NCBI RefSeq assembly: GCF_026262505.1
Contig: NC_067203.1
Location: 2,418,001 to 2,482,000 of the forward strand
DNA: 64,000 nt
Direction: 5' to 3'
From: Trichomonas vaginalis G3
Taxonomy: Eukaryota > Parabasalia > Trichomonadida > Trichomonadidae
Shown here piece after piece: positions 49,924-58,407 of the stretch. The number at the start of each line of letters is the position of its first letter. Position 1 is the first letter of the stretch. The notes beneath the pieces were generated by a model. That model was not told where the DNA came from and ran no database searches. It was given only the letters and a program-made list of their open reading frames with translations. A program made the translations under genes and the position numbers.

Positions 49924-50325
49924 ATGGGTTTATTTGGCGCATTAGCAGGAGTCGCATCTAGATTTTTGCCCGCAGTGGGAACAATAGCCAGAGGTGCATT
50001 TGGAATTGGAAGGAAGATTTTGAGTACATTAGGTATACTGAAAGAGAAAGCACAACCTATTATACAAACTGTACAGAAAGGTTGGGAGGTAGCACGAGAT
50101 GCAGCAAATCTTATTCCAAATCCTGAAACAAGAGGAAAAGTTCAAGGCTGGATGGACAATGTAGGAAGACAAGCAGGAAACTACTATAACAAAGCAAATG
50201 ACTACTATAACCAAGCAGGCCACTATATGGACCAAGGTGAAAGATTCTTTAACAGAGGATATAACCATGCACAACAGTGGGTAAACAATAACCAACCTCA
50301 ACCGCCTCAAACGTGGGGAATGTAA
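49924..50325 (+). CDS. Amphipathic MG-start protein, putative internal virion protein
   Basis: The 133-residue protein begins MGLFGALAGVASRFLPAVGT, a hydrophobic amphipathic helix with a myristoylation-type start. A helical middle follows (KGWEVARDAANLIPNPETRGKVQGWMDN), then a tail of repeated (N/D)YYN(K/Q)A units and Asn/Gln/Pro. The design recalls membrane-active capsid proteins such as adenovirus protein VI, but no homology is claimed. Whole frame. Confidence 0.6.
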   Translation: MGLFGALAGVASRFLPAVGTIARGAFGIGRKILSTLGILKEKAQPIIQTVQKGWEVARDAANLIPNPETRGKVQGWMDNVGRQAGNYYNKANDYYNQAGHYMDQGERFFNRGYNHAQQWVNNNQPQPPQTWGM

Positions 50326-50344
50326 AATTTTTTACTGAGATGAA
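50326..50344 (+). promoter_or_regulatory. Repeated leader TTTTTTACTGAGATGAA
   Basis: AAAATTTTTTACTGAGATGA precedes the ATG of the 51-residue gene. The same bases recur at about 50500-50519 before the next gene, so two adjacent genes have a duplicated promoter. Confidence 0.6.
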
Positions 50345-50500
50345 ATGAACAATACAGCATTGAGACAAATGGGTTCAAGATGGATTTGTCGGCTTCCAGC
50401 AGTTACACCACCACGTGTTTGTCAAGTTCTTCCTATACCTCAGGAAGTTTTAGACCGACTTAAAAAACCTAAACAACCAGTTGAAAACAAACCAAACTAA
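50345..50500 (+). CDS. Small Polinton protein, unknown
   Basis: A 51-codon frame reads MNNTALRQMGSRWICRLPAV, then TPPRVCQVLPIPQEVLDRLK and a Lys/Pro tail. It has the same leader as the following gene and sits alone between two longer genes on the same strand, which supports it as real. No family is recognised. Confidence 0.5.
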   Translation: MNNTALRQMGSRWICRLPAVTPPRVCQVLPIPQEVLDRLKKPKQPVENKPN

Positions 50501-50519
50501 AATTTTTTACTGAGATGAA

Positions 50520-51104
50520 ATGACCGAAGAAGTTGAAACGGTAGATTTGACACCACAAACAAAAAGTTCAGAACCATTGTCAAAACCTGTCAAAGAACTT
50601 ACAGATGAAGAGAAAAATTCAATAATAGAAAGTGCCAGGTCTGGAAATACAAACCCTAACTATAAAGTCACTTTTCATAGAAATGGAACGGCTAGTATCT
50701 CAAAAAAGAAACAGACTCTCACAAATAAAATATTGAAGTCTGAAGGAGCTTTCGAGACAACAGATGGAAAAGTTTACTTCACTGACCAACAGTTCATTAT
50801 AGAACATCTCATTGACTTAGAGTCGAAATATTCTAAACTTTACAACAAACACAAAAAGTTGAAAGGAAAACAAAAACAAATGGCATATGATATTTATGAA
50901 GATGTTGACGACACAACTGTTCCTGCAGGTGAGGTAAAGTCAGAGGAACCGAAAAGTGACGAAAAACCAATAGAAGAAGAAAAACCAAAAACTGAAGATA
51001 AACCAAAACCAAAGTTTAGTTTGGAAACTAAACCAAGTCAACCTTCATTAGCTGGTATGGGTTGGCGTCAAAGACTTATGGCAGCAGGCGGTTATGTAAA
51101 GTAA
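50520..51104 (+). CDS. Charged coiled-coil Polinton protein, unknown
   Basis: The 194-residue protein begins MTEEVETVDLTPQTKSS. It has a structured middle (NPNYKVTFHRNGTASISKKKQ ... FETTDGKVYFTDQQFIIEHLIDLESKYSKLYNKHKKLK) with a short coiled coil, then an Asp/Glu/Lys/Pro low-complexity part. The C-terminal GMGWRQRLMAAGGYVK is basic. It precedes the PolB region by 31 bp. Confidence 0.55.
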   Translation: MTEEVETVDLTPQTKSSEPLSKPVKELTDEEKNSIIESARSGNTNPNYKVTFHRNGTASISKKKQTLTNKILKSEGAFETTDGKVYFTDQQFIIEHLIDLESKYSKLYNKHKKLKGKQKQMAYDIYEDVDDTTVPAGEVKSEEPKSDEKPIEEEKPKTEDKPKPKFSLETKPSQPSLAGMGWRQRLMAAGGYVK

Positions 51105-51135
51105 AGAAAAAAAATATTTTTTTATTTTTATAAAA

Positions 51136-53286
51136 ATGCCCCCATATAGAATGGATAGAAAGTCTGCTAGAATAAAAGCAGAGTTGCAAAGATATGGTTG
51201 GAGAGTTTCGAAGAAGTTTAAATATAGGAAGGGAAGACCCATAAAAGTCTATGACAAACTGGCTGGTCTTCGCTACGAAATGGATTTGGAAACAGCACGT
51301 GCCAATTATCCAAACAGACTAGAGAGGTTAGAAGAAGAACGTCTTATGGACATGCCTTTCGATGTTAGTGAACCTCAAGTTGAGGGACACGACGGCTTTG
51401 CCAGATTCTACTGGAAACATGACGAACAATTGCATCCTTTGAGAAGGAAAAAAGGAAAAGGTGAAGACACACATGCTCCCATGGAAAGAACAAGATATGC
51501 ATATGAGAAGTATCGTGAAGTTAGAAGTCAAATTACTTCTGGTCGAACCTTTACAGTAAACTTTGACGAAGGAAAGAACAAAGAAGGCTTCATGGGTGTA
51601 CTTGCTGCCATACAAGATGGAAATAAGAAAGGATACAATCTCAGATTGACCATAACAGATTTGGAGGGTCACATTTACTATGCACATGGCAATGTCACAA
51701 CAGCTGCAATGCTTCTTGACGCTTTCAAGACTACAAAGAGAGAACAAATGGTTGACTCCGACTCAGACATTTTGAATGCAATTGAAGGAATTGCAAGTGT
51801 CAAGTTCGAATGGTACCAACCTAACCCTCAAGCAGTCAGACAACATGCTGGATACTTCCCGTTCATAAATAAGTCTGACATTGACTTGACAAGGTATGGA
51901 ATTTACAATTCAATTGAAACAATTGTCAATGAACCTTGTATTCTTACATGTCTCAGGAACTCTGGTCTTGTTACAGATGAGAAAATGAAGTATCTTGAGT
52001 CATGTGTGAAGACAAGGTACATTCTCAGAGGTCAATTGGCAAAAATTGCACCGTTGGCAAATGTCAATATCCGAGTCAACATACCTACAGCTAAAGGTTC
52101 TTCACATGACGACTATGTTGTTGAGTTCAATTTACCATGGTTGAAGATTGTAATTGTCCACAACCACTTCATGTTGAACGAAAGTCTTACAAACCCATTG
52201 TTCGGAAAAGGCAAGTGCAACATTGTCAGAGCTGTAAACATTCTTTTCGAGAAAGGTTTGTTGGAACCAATTCCAGATGACAAGCTGACAGAAACTTTTG
52301 TACCAAAAGACGAAACAAACTTTTCATTGTTAGCAAGACCAAAAGTTGTTCCGGACAAAGTTATAGTACAAAAGAAGTACACAATTCCACAAGGAGTTGG
52401 ATTGTTCGGATACCAACCTGAACCAGAAGAACTTCCAATGAGGTTGCAAGAACTTCAAGATGCTATAAACAAACTTCCATTGAGACATCCAATTGACGTC
52501 AAATTGTATTGGAGAGCTTCTGAGTTAGGTCAGAAGGTTTTATATGAAACAGGTTGCTTCGACGATGTTTATGAGATAACAGGAGAAGTTTCTCAGAAGA
52601 TAAGAGACTCACTTGAATTTCCACAAACTGGACCAATTGGTTGCGACAAGTTCGACTCAAACGAAAAGATATACTATGTCGACCTTAACGCTGCATACAT
52701 GAGGTTTGTCCAATATATTCCGACTGGAATTCCAAACGAAGATGGTGAGTTCCCGGAAGGAACTATACAGTTGGAAAAGTCATACAACAACTGTATGATA
52801 TTAGGAAAGCTTCAAACCCCAAACTTGCAATGACACTCAAATTGCTTATGAATTCGACATGGGATATTCCATTAAGAAACCTCAAGAGATGAAGAGTAAA
52901 CATTATGAGAAGGTCGACAACTTTGTTGAAAGGTTTTCTCCTTTTGTTTTGAAGTACGAATTCACTCAAGGTCAAATGGCTTAGTAACCACATTAAAACC
53001 TATTGTCGAACATTGGTCTTACCCTCAGTTCGCAAAGGCAGTCCTTGACAACTACAACAAATTCTTCTCCGAAGTCAAATCCAAAGTGAAGGTTTACTAT
53101 GAGAACATTGACGCACTCATGACGAACGAAGAAGGATACAACAAACTCATTGAAATGGGTATGGTCGGTGAAAAGATGGGTCAATTCAAATTGGACAAAA
53201 TTTTCACCGAAGTTCATGTAATATCGAAAAGGAAATATTGGGGTATACTTGAAGACGGCACAGAAATAAAACATTGCATGAAGTAA
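51136..53286 (+). pseudogene. PolB-type region of element B (broken, divergent)
   Basis: The long first part has a basic N-terminus and the domain CILTCLRNSGLVTDEKMKYLESC, which aligns with the CFVYACIQAGVNEETIDHM domain of the 13610 polymerase. The segment IYYVDLNAAYMRFVQYIPTGIP corresponds to polymerase motif A. The later part has YYENIDALMTNEEG ... MGQFKLDKIFTEVHVISKRKYWGIL, which corresponds to the region around motif C and beyond. So this is a second PolB lineage. Broken, about two to three breaks. Confidence 0.6.
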
Positions 53287-53342
53287 AAAATTTTTATTCG
53301 AATTTGAATTAAAATGTGGGAATTCTTGGGAACGGGAAAGGC

Positions 53343-53567
53343 TTATTTACTTGAGGAACAGGTAAAGGTGGTGGAGTGGAGGTGGTGGCAACCAGTCCAT
53401 TTTATATTCCTTCTAGCTAATTTCCGTTTAATTTCATGGTCGCCCTCGGAGTCTTTGAATCGGACAGGTCGAGTTACACCATTCTTGGTCTCAAACTCAT
53501 ATATAACCTGTTTGTCTGTATTTTCGTCGACTATGGCACGAGACACGAACATTGACCAAACGGACAA
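53343..53567 (-). CDS. Small basic protein, doubtful
   Basis: A 74-codon minus-strand frame includes KQVIYEFETKNGVTRPVRFKDSEGDHEIKRKLARRN, which has normal protein composition. It lies at the left edge of the GC-richer block and overlaps a divergent frame at 53552. It may be a relic. Confidence 0.3.
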   Translation of the reverse strand: MSVWSMFVSRAIVDENTDKQVIYEFETKNGVTRPVRFKDSEGDHEIKRKLARRNIKWTGCHHLHSTTFTCSSSK

Positions 53568-53845
53568 AAAGTGTCATTTCGGATGGTCACGCAGCCAATC
53601 GCATCGAGCACTTCGAAGAAGCCTTACGTTCCAAGGGAGAGGGTGTCTGGTGCAAGGCAGAGGTCATGAAACTCTACGAGCAGTACATCCTCAATGCCTG
53701 GGAGGACAAATCGTCCTTGGATTGGCAATTCTACCAACTCCTCTGGGACGACCTCCTACGCAACTGGGATAACGAAAGAGCCCAATTCAAAGGTCGGGAA
53801 CTAATTTTGCAAATTACCCTTAATTTAACATACTTATCCAAATAA
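53552..53845 (+). CDS. Small acidic helical protein, start uncertain
   Basis: The frame contains SDGHAANRIEHFEEALRSKGEGVW plus CKAEVMKLYEQYILNAWEDKSS and WQFYQLLWDDLLRNWDNERAQF, an Asp/Trp-rich helical protein. GTGTCATTTCGG, an initiator-like element, lies at its start. No ATG is obvious in the frame upstream of the conserved-looking part. GC-richer than the flanking element genes. Confidence 0.4.
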   Translation: MTKRTKSVISDGHAANRIEHFEEALRSKGEGVWCKAEVMKLYEQYILNAWEDKSSLDWQFYQLLWDDLLRNWDNERAQFKGRELILQITLNLTYLSK

Positions 53846-53894
53846 ACACTTAAATTTACTTGGGGTTTCCCCCTAAAATAAAATTTTTTTACTC

Positions 53895-54587
53895 TTAGAA
53901 CCACTCGAGGTTCTCCTTACGGTTGTTGAGCTTGTCACCGTCAATGTGCTGACCTTCGTCTTCTTGCCTGGATTTGGAACCCATTGAAATTGCGACAAGC
54001 TTGCCCATGGAGATTGAACCGCGATTCCGAAGGTTAAGGTTCAAGTGTCCCAAGTTGTTGAGGACTGGGGTAAGAACCTTGCCTGTCTCCTTGTTGCGGA
54101 TTTGGTATGGGTAGGGTTGGGAAATTTCGTAACCGTCATCGGCAACAAGGGTTGCCCATGTAGCGGCTTCAGGAACTTCTTCGTGTTTCTCTTCTTCCTC
54201 TTCTTCCTCTTCTTCCTCGACAATTCCTTCTTCAATTTGGTACTCACGAAGTACGGTGTTGCATGTTCTGTCCTTTCCGAGTACCTTCCAGATGGCGTCT
54301 ATCTCTTCGAAGAAACGGTAGATGAGTCTGGCAAGGTCTCGGTTCTCTCTCCTGTAAATGCGCAAGGTTTCCGTGAAATCGTTCAGGCATTTCTCATTGG
54401 AAGCTTGGTTCATGAGGAACTCACCTTTAAGTTCCTTCATCTCTGTCATAAGACTACTTTGGAGAGTCTTAATGGTGTTTGTCAGATGAGCTTTCAAATT
54501 CAGAATTTGAATTTGAACTGGGCGCTTGTCTGGCAACCTTGAAAGGACATCTTCCATTGAGTTTGGCTTCGGTGCTTGTTCGGACAT
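53895..54587 (-). CDS. HNH-type endonuclease-like protein with coiled-coil N-terminus
   Basis: The 230-residue protein begins MSEQAPKPNSMEDVLSRLPD. A helical coiled-coil part (about 25-110) and a glutamate run follow. A NUMOD-like module (YEISQPYPYQIRNKETGKVLTPVLNN, about 153-185) leads to an HNH-type end HIDGDKLNNRKENLEWF at the C-terminus. This layout is known from homing and phage HNH nucleases. The start follows TTCATTTTTTCG, a trichomonad initiator-like leader. It is whole. Confidence 0.65.
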   Translation of the reverse strand: MSEQAPKPNSMEDVLSRLPDKRPVQIQILNLKAHLTNTIKTLQSSLMTEMKELKGEFLMNQASNEKCLNDFTETLRIYRRENRDLARLIYRFFEEIDAIWKVLGKDRTCNTVLREYQIEEGIVEEEEEEEEEEKHEEVPEAATWATLVADDGYEISQPYPYQIRNKETGKVLTPVLNNLGHLNLNLRNRGSISMGKLVAISMGSKSRQEDEGQHIDGDKLNNRKENLEWF

Positions 54588-54619
54588 CGAAAAAATGAAG
54601 TGGTTTGAGAATGACGGTT

Positions 54620-54967
54620 TTACTTCAAAAAGCTTGTTATGACAGTTATGTCATACAACAAGTTTAAAATAATATCTTGCTCTTCTTCTGAACGTTTGTT
54701 GTCTCTTCCGATAAAAGTTTCGAACATGAGAACCAAAAAACGTTTTTTGAGGAACCGAAAGAGTTCAGGCAAATTTTCATATTCTGGATATGTTGGGAGC
54801 AGTTCAAAACATCTGAGCTGACTTTCGGACAAAATTGGGACAATGTCAGAAAATTCATCTTTGGTCGGACTGCTTGAAGGTAAGTCCCTTACATGTAAGT
54901 AGCTCTGGTAAAGTCTTCTCATTTCTGCTAACTTTTGGAGTATAGCTTCGTAGTTTAGAAGTTTCAA
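54620..54967 (-). CDS. Small helical protein, unknown
   Basis: A 115-residue frame begins MKLLNYEAILQKLAEMRRLYQSYL and includes EYENLPELFRFLKKRFLVLMFETFIGRD. All helical. It overlaps the preceding gene (54964-55203) by an ATGA four-base overlap, so the two are probably expressed from one transcript. Confidence 0.5.
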   Translation of the reverse strand: MKLLNYEAILQKLAEMRRLYQSYLHVRDLPSSSPTKDEFSDIVPILSESQLRCFELLPTYPEYENLPELFRFLKKRFLVLMFETFIGRDNKRSEEEQDIILNLLYDITVITSFLK

Positions 54968-55203
54968 TTTAATTGTCTTATTCCACTCTTGACTTCTAAA
55001 CGGTAAGTATCCATGAGGTCAAGAGTAGCTTTGGTTGCCTTAAGAGGAGCTATCTGTTCCTTGACTTCTGCAATTTTGGTTGCAATTGTGGTTTGAGCTC
55101 CTTCAAGTTCGCCGTCTATGTCGTTCTCAACACCTTCAACCATAGCTTGAAACTCTTCATCGGTCCATTGAGATTGGTGTGGGACGAATTTAACTTGCTT
55201 CAT
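54964..55203 (-). CDS. Small helical protein, unknown
   Basis: A 79-residue frame begins MKQVKFVPHQSQWTDEEFQA and continues as a likely coiled coil (TTIATKIAEVKEQIAPLKATKATLDLMDTY). The leader TTCATTTTTTGA directly precedes the ATG, an initiator-like element. First gene of a two-gene overlap with 54620-54967. Confidence 0.5.
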   Translation of the reverse strand: MKQVKFVPHQSQWTDEEFQAMVEGVENDIDGELEGAQTTIATKIAEVKEQIAPLKATKATLDLMDTYRLEVKSGIRQLN

Positions 55204-55237
55204 TCAAAAAATGAAAAAAATGTTTTTACTCTAAACG

Positions 55238-55621
55238 TTAAGGTTTGAACTGAACTGGTTGGATGTCGCCTTCACAGGTTATGTAGAACGGCTGACCCGA
55301 GAAGTGAAGGAGAGACTGAATTGCCAATTTCATATGGGGTAGGGGGTTCTCCTTGTTTGGTATTTTTATCCATGGGCGCTTTGCAAAGAACTTAACAAGA
55401 GCTTCTCTTTTGGCGTCCTTTATGCCATCGTAGGCTGTCCCGTCTGGTATTTGAATTGGAATTCCAGTCGAAGTCTCGAGCTGAAGTGTAGCCCTTCCAG
55501 AAATAGTGGTGTACTTGACCTTGGGCTTCATGACCTTGCGCAAGTAGTCTTTTACGCAGTTGTTAATTTCAATTAGGTAAATTGCCTCGTCAAATCCTTC
55601 TTGCATTCCAAGTTCTTCCAT
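55238..55621 (-). CDS. Protein of the GC-richer block, unknown
   Basis: A 127-residue protein starts MEELGMQEGFDEAIYLIEIN. The open frame extends upstream through the palindromic repeats, but that part is low complexity and is excluded. It contains VKYTTISGRATLQLETSTGIPIQI and an FAKRPWIKIPNKENPLP segment. No family is recognised. Confidence 0.5.
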   Translation of the reverse strand: MEELGMQEGFDEAIYLIEINNCVKDYLRKVMKPKVKYTTISGRATLQLETSTGIPIQIPDGTAYDGIKDAKREALVKFFAKRPWIKIPNKENPLPHMKLAIQSLLHFSGQPFYITCEGDIQPVQFKP

Positions 55622-55956
55622 CCGACAGGAAAATATTTTCCGGACAACTGGAAAATATTTTCCGGACAAAGGGAAAAATTTTCCCCGACGACAGGAAGAA
55701 CTCTTCCAGTTGTCCGTCCGTAAACCATTCAAATTTTCGAAAATTGAGAACTTTTTCGTCGAACTTCAGAAAAAGTTTTTCCTTCCGACAGAAAAAGTTC
55801 TTCCTTCCGACAGAAAAAGTTCTTCCTTCCGACAGGACACAAACGGATGTCCGACAGAAAAAGTTCTTCCTTCCGACAGGACACAAACGAATGTCCGACA
55901 GAAAAAGTTCTTCCTTCCGACAGAAAAAGTTCTTCCTTCCGACAGGACACAAACGA
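55622..55956. repeat. Palindrome-rich repeats spanning a divergent promoter
   Basis: The array contains GGAAAATATTTTCC twice, GGAAAAATTTTCC, GGAAGAACTCTTCC, and GGACACAAACGAATGTCC (with a variant) three times, separated by CCGACA. TTCCGACAGAAAAAGTTC recurs about six times. The three GGACACAAACxxATGTCC copies each carry an ATG followed by TCCGAC; the last is the start of the 55957 gene. Confidence 0.85.
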
Positions 55957-56508
55957 ATGTCCGACGTCCCACCAACCGAGCCGATTCCCAAACCAGAAGA
56001 ACCGACAGCCCCAGCACCACAACAGTCTCCTCAGCAAGTCCCTCCACCAAATTACTACCAATTTCCACCTCAAGGTTACTACCCACCACAAGGCTTCCCG
56101 AACTACCCTCCTCCTCAGCCTATGCCTTACTTCCCCAACCCTTGGTTGTTCCAATCTCAATCTCAATCGAAGAGAGACCAAGACTTCGAAGAAGGTCTGA
56201 ACCGCTTACGCAAAGAGTATGCCACAGCCCCGATGGAAGATGACAGGCTTTCAGTCTCTTCCCTCAAATCGACCGATTCGACTCGTACCACAGATTCGGT
56301 TCGTGACCGTGAAGACTACCTCAAGCAGTCTGAGAGACTCTTCATCCTACAATCATTTACAGTTGGAGCTCTCAAGAACATGCGCAATTACGAAGGTCAG
56401 ACACCAGCTGGAGACCGCAAAACAGACGTACTCGCAAGAGCCGTCCAACTGGTCAAGACAAAGACTGAGATAGTCGACTTCATTCTTGCAGCTTGCCCAT
56501 ACAAGTAA
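55957..56508 (+). CDS. Pro/Gln/Tyr-rich protein with helical C-terminus
   Basis: A 183-residue protein starts MSDVPPTEPIPKPEEPTAPA. PQQVPPPNYYQFPPQGYYPP and FPNYPPPQPMPYFPNPW form a low-complexity P/Y/Q region up to about residue 65. A helical part follows (RDQDFEEGLNRLRKEYATA ... YLKQSERLFILQSFTVGALKNMRNY). An in-frame ATG at 55891 would add 22 residues from the repeat. Unknown role; a virion tail or scaffold is possible. Confidence 0.5.
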   Translation: MSDVPPTEPIPKPEEPTAPAPQQSPQQVPPPNYYQFPPQGYYPPQGFPNYPPPQPMPYFPNPWLFQSQSQSKRDQDFEEGLNRLRKEYATAPMEDDRLSVSSLKSTDSTRTTDSVRDREDYLKQSERLFILQSFTVGALKNMRNYEGQTPAGDRKTDVLARAVQLVKTKTEIVDFILAACPYK

Positions 56509-56536
56509 AAAAATAAACAATTACGAGTTAAACTTT

Positions 56537-56737
56537 TTATTCTTTCTTTTCTGAGTTGTTTAGAGCTGGTTTCTCTTGTAGGAACCTTTCGTACTCTTCC
56601 ATGGTCATGTAATTGCGAATTTGGTACGCAATTCCAGGTTCGTTGTTTTTGAACCTTATGTATGTAACGCTTCCATCCTCCTCAGGGAAGTAAGCTGCTA
56701 ACATCTGACCAAGTTTTCTCGGTGACTCGGAGCTCAT
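56537..56737 (-). CDS. Small protein, unknown
   Basis: Sixty-six residues beginning MSSESPRKLGQMLAAYFPEED, with VTYIRFKNNEPGIAYQIRNY. GTGACACTTTT just before the ATG is the same motif that recurs at other starts in this block. Confidence 0.45.
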   Translation of the reverse strand: MSSESPRKLGQMLAAYFPEEDGSVTYIRFKNNEPGIAYQIRNYMTMEEYERFLQEKPALNNSEKKE

Positions 56738-56777
56738 AAAAGTGTCACTTTTTAAACGTTAAGTTTTTAGTCTTATT

Positions 56778-56972
56778 TTACCCTTTGTTTACCCTTTGTT
56801 TGTCAAGGTAGTATTGGAGTGCAATTTCTCCAAATTCTCTGTGTCGGAGTTCTTCAGCATTTTCCAAGGTGTACCTGGAGAACTCAAAGAAGTTGTCAAG
56901 AAGATACTGCCATGCTGCTCTTCTGAGTTCGTCGGTATTTTGGAAGTGTTGCACCTTCGAGTCTGCGGACAT
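56778..56972 (-). CDS. Small helical protein, unknown
   Basis: Sixty-four residues beginning MSADSKVQHFQNTDELRRAA, with WQYLLDNFFEFSRYTLENAEELRHREFG. GTGTCATTTTTTC precedes the ATG, a good match to the trichomonad initiator. Confidence 0.5.
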   Translation of the reverse strand: MSADSKVQHFQNTDELRRAAWQYLLDNFFEFSRYTLENAEELRHREFGEIALQYYLDKQRVNKG

Positions 56973-57015
56973 GAAAAAATGACACTTTTTCTATTAAACC
57001 GTTTTGGCATTTCTC

Positions 57016-57195
57016 ATGAGTGAGTATAGTTCTGCCGAACCATTGGAAGAGAAGAAGTACTCTTGCTGGCAAAAGACAAAAATAGTTGCCTTAGTTGTCA
57101 TTGCAATTGTACTCGTAATTGAATTCATTGTACTTCTCTTCACGTACATAAAACTCAGCAATGGTATTTGCTTTAAGAAGCTACCATCTTACTAA
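57016..57195 (+). CDS. Small single-pass membrane protein
   Basis: A 59-residue protein starts MSEYSSAEPLEEKKYSCWQK. One strong hydrophobic span follows (IVALVVIAIVLVIEFIVLLF, about 22-45) and a short basic end. The ATG at 57016 is preferred to an upstream TTG. It is divergent from the gene at 56972. Confidence 0.5.
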   Translation: MSEYSSAEPLEEKKYSCWQKTKIVALVVIAIVLVIEFIVLLFTYIKLSNGICFKKLPSY

Positions 57196-57271
57196 GACTA
57201 AACACTTAGATTTTTCAAGCTTGACTTTTTACAATTTGAATTTTGTTGCTGAATTCAGCAAAAATAAAGTT

Positions 57272-57407
57272 TAGGTGAAGAGGTGAGATCTCACCCGTTT
57301 TTTCACCTGTTTTCTCACCCTCTCGAAAATCATGAAATTTACACCAAAAAATGTAATTTAGGTGAAGAGGTGAGATCTCACCCGTTTTTTCACCTCTTTT
57401 TTCACCC
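57272..57407. repeat. Two GGTGA palindrome blocks upstream of the 57491 gene
   Basis: AGGTGAGATCTCACCC at 57281-57296 and again at 57368-57383, each with GGTGAAG before and TTTTTTCACC units after. Both are in the upstream orientation, as at 9159-9206. The rest of 57196-57490 is AT-rich leader sequence. Confidence 0.85.
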
Positions 57408-57490
57408 TCATGAATTTTCATGAATTTTCCCGAAATAAAAAATAAAGTTAGTTTTTTTTAAAAAATATTTTTTATTTTTATTGTAAGAAC

Positions 57491-58405
57491 ATGTTAGCAA
57501 CAACAGCACCAAACTCGTTAGTCATGAATCCTACGTCAATGTTGGTAGAGATGAAAAGCTTCATTCCTTCTTCATATACTTTCGAAACAGAAATCCAGAA
57601 GATAAAGCAAGAACTTTTAACAAGTAATTTAGACTGTAGTGCGAAAGATGAAACAAATGAACAGTATCTTTATGAAATGCAGGATATTATTGACCATTTG
57701 CCTAAACTTCCTGAAATACAACAACAAAAACTAACTATTCCAGAATTTGAAGAAATTGAAGTCAAACCAACTGACTCAGTAGAAATAAAGAAGTTCATAC
57801 GTAAGGTTAACTATGAGTTTCTTGGATTTCATTGCAACCACAAAGTCATGGACAAAGACTGCGACATGGTATATAAGAATGTTTCTGACCTTTACAAATC
57901 CGGGGAGTTTAAGACCTACGACAACTTTGTTTCGTTAGTTGCTGAATGTGTATGGCAGATAAGAGATAAAGATAAAAGAGGTAAAGTATGGAACGAACAA
58001 ATAAAACCCGCAACTTTTGAGTTAAAGAAAACCATTGACGCCTTAGTTGTTCTAGCAGGTCAAATTTCAATGTACAATGCTAAAATGAACCCACAATGTT
58101 CTAAATGTAAAGCAGCAATGAGGAAATATAACTACTCCGTCAAAGAGATAGAACGTATGCGAAACGACTATGCTGACTTAAAGAAAGAAGCAGAGAAACC
58201 AGCAGAAAATAAAATGGACATGTTAGAATTTCTAAACAAAAACTATCCAACTGCTGACGATTTCCTTCTTTCAGATGTCAAGAAGAAATATAAAGATACA
58301 TTCAATATTGTGAAAACTTTTGACATACTGACAGAAGAAATAGAAGCCACAAAATTGTTTAGAATTTCAAATATACATCGTACAATTCATGTAAAACGCT
58401 TATAA
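57491..58405 (+). CDS. Conserved accessory protein, paralogue of 9290-10231
   Basis: The 304-residue protein begins MLATTAPNSLVMNPTSMLVE and matches the element A protein almost throughout, including GFHCNHKVMDKDCD, NPQCSKCKAAMRKYNY and the RISNIHRTIHVKRL end. Changes between the two are mostly conservative, which implies selection on the protein in both elements. GGTGA blocks flank it in inverted orientation. Function unknown; the Cys/His pattern could bind a metal ion. Confidence 0.75.
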   Translation: MLATTAPNSLVMNPTSMLVEMKSFIPSSYTFETEIQKIKQELLTSNLDCSAKDETNEQYLYEMQDIIDHLPKLPEIQQQKLTIPEFEEIEVKPTDSVEIKKFIRKVNYEFLGFHCNHKVMDKDCDMVYKNVSDLYKSGEFKTYDNFVSLVAECVWQIRDKDKRGKVWNEQIKPATFELKKTIDALVVLAGQISMYNAKMNPQCSKCKAAMRKYNYSVKEIERMRNDYADLKKEAEKPAENKMDMLEFLNKNYPTADDFLLSDVKKKYKDTFNIVKTFDILTEEIEATKLFRISNIHRTIHVKRL

Positions 58406-58407
58406 AA

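Noticed and set aside
54045-54542. Plus-strand frame of 165 codons opposite the HNH-type gene
   Set aside because: Mirror of the glutamate run and coiled coil of the minus-strand gene; phenylalanine and leucine rich shadow frame.
55710-56243. Several long overlapping frames on both strands over the palindrome array
   Set aside because: They arise because the repeats lack stops in most frames; only the frame starting at 55957 leads into a normal protein.
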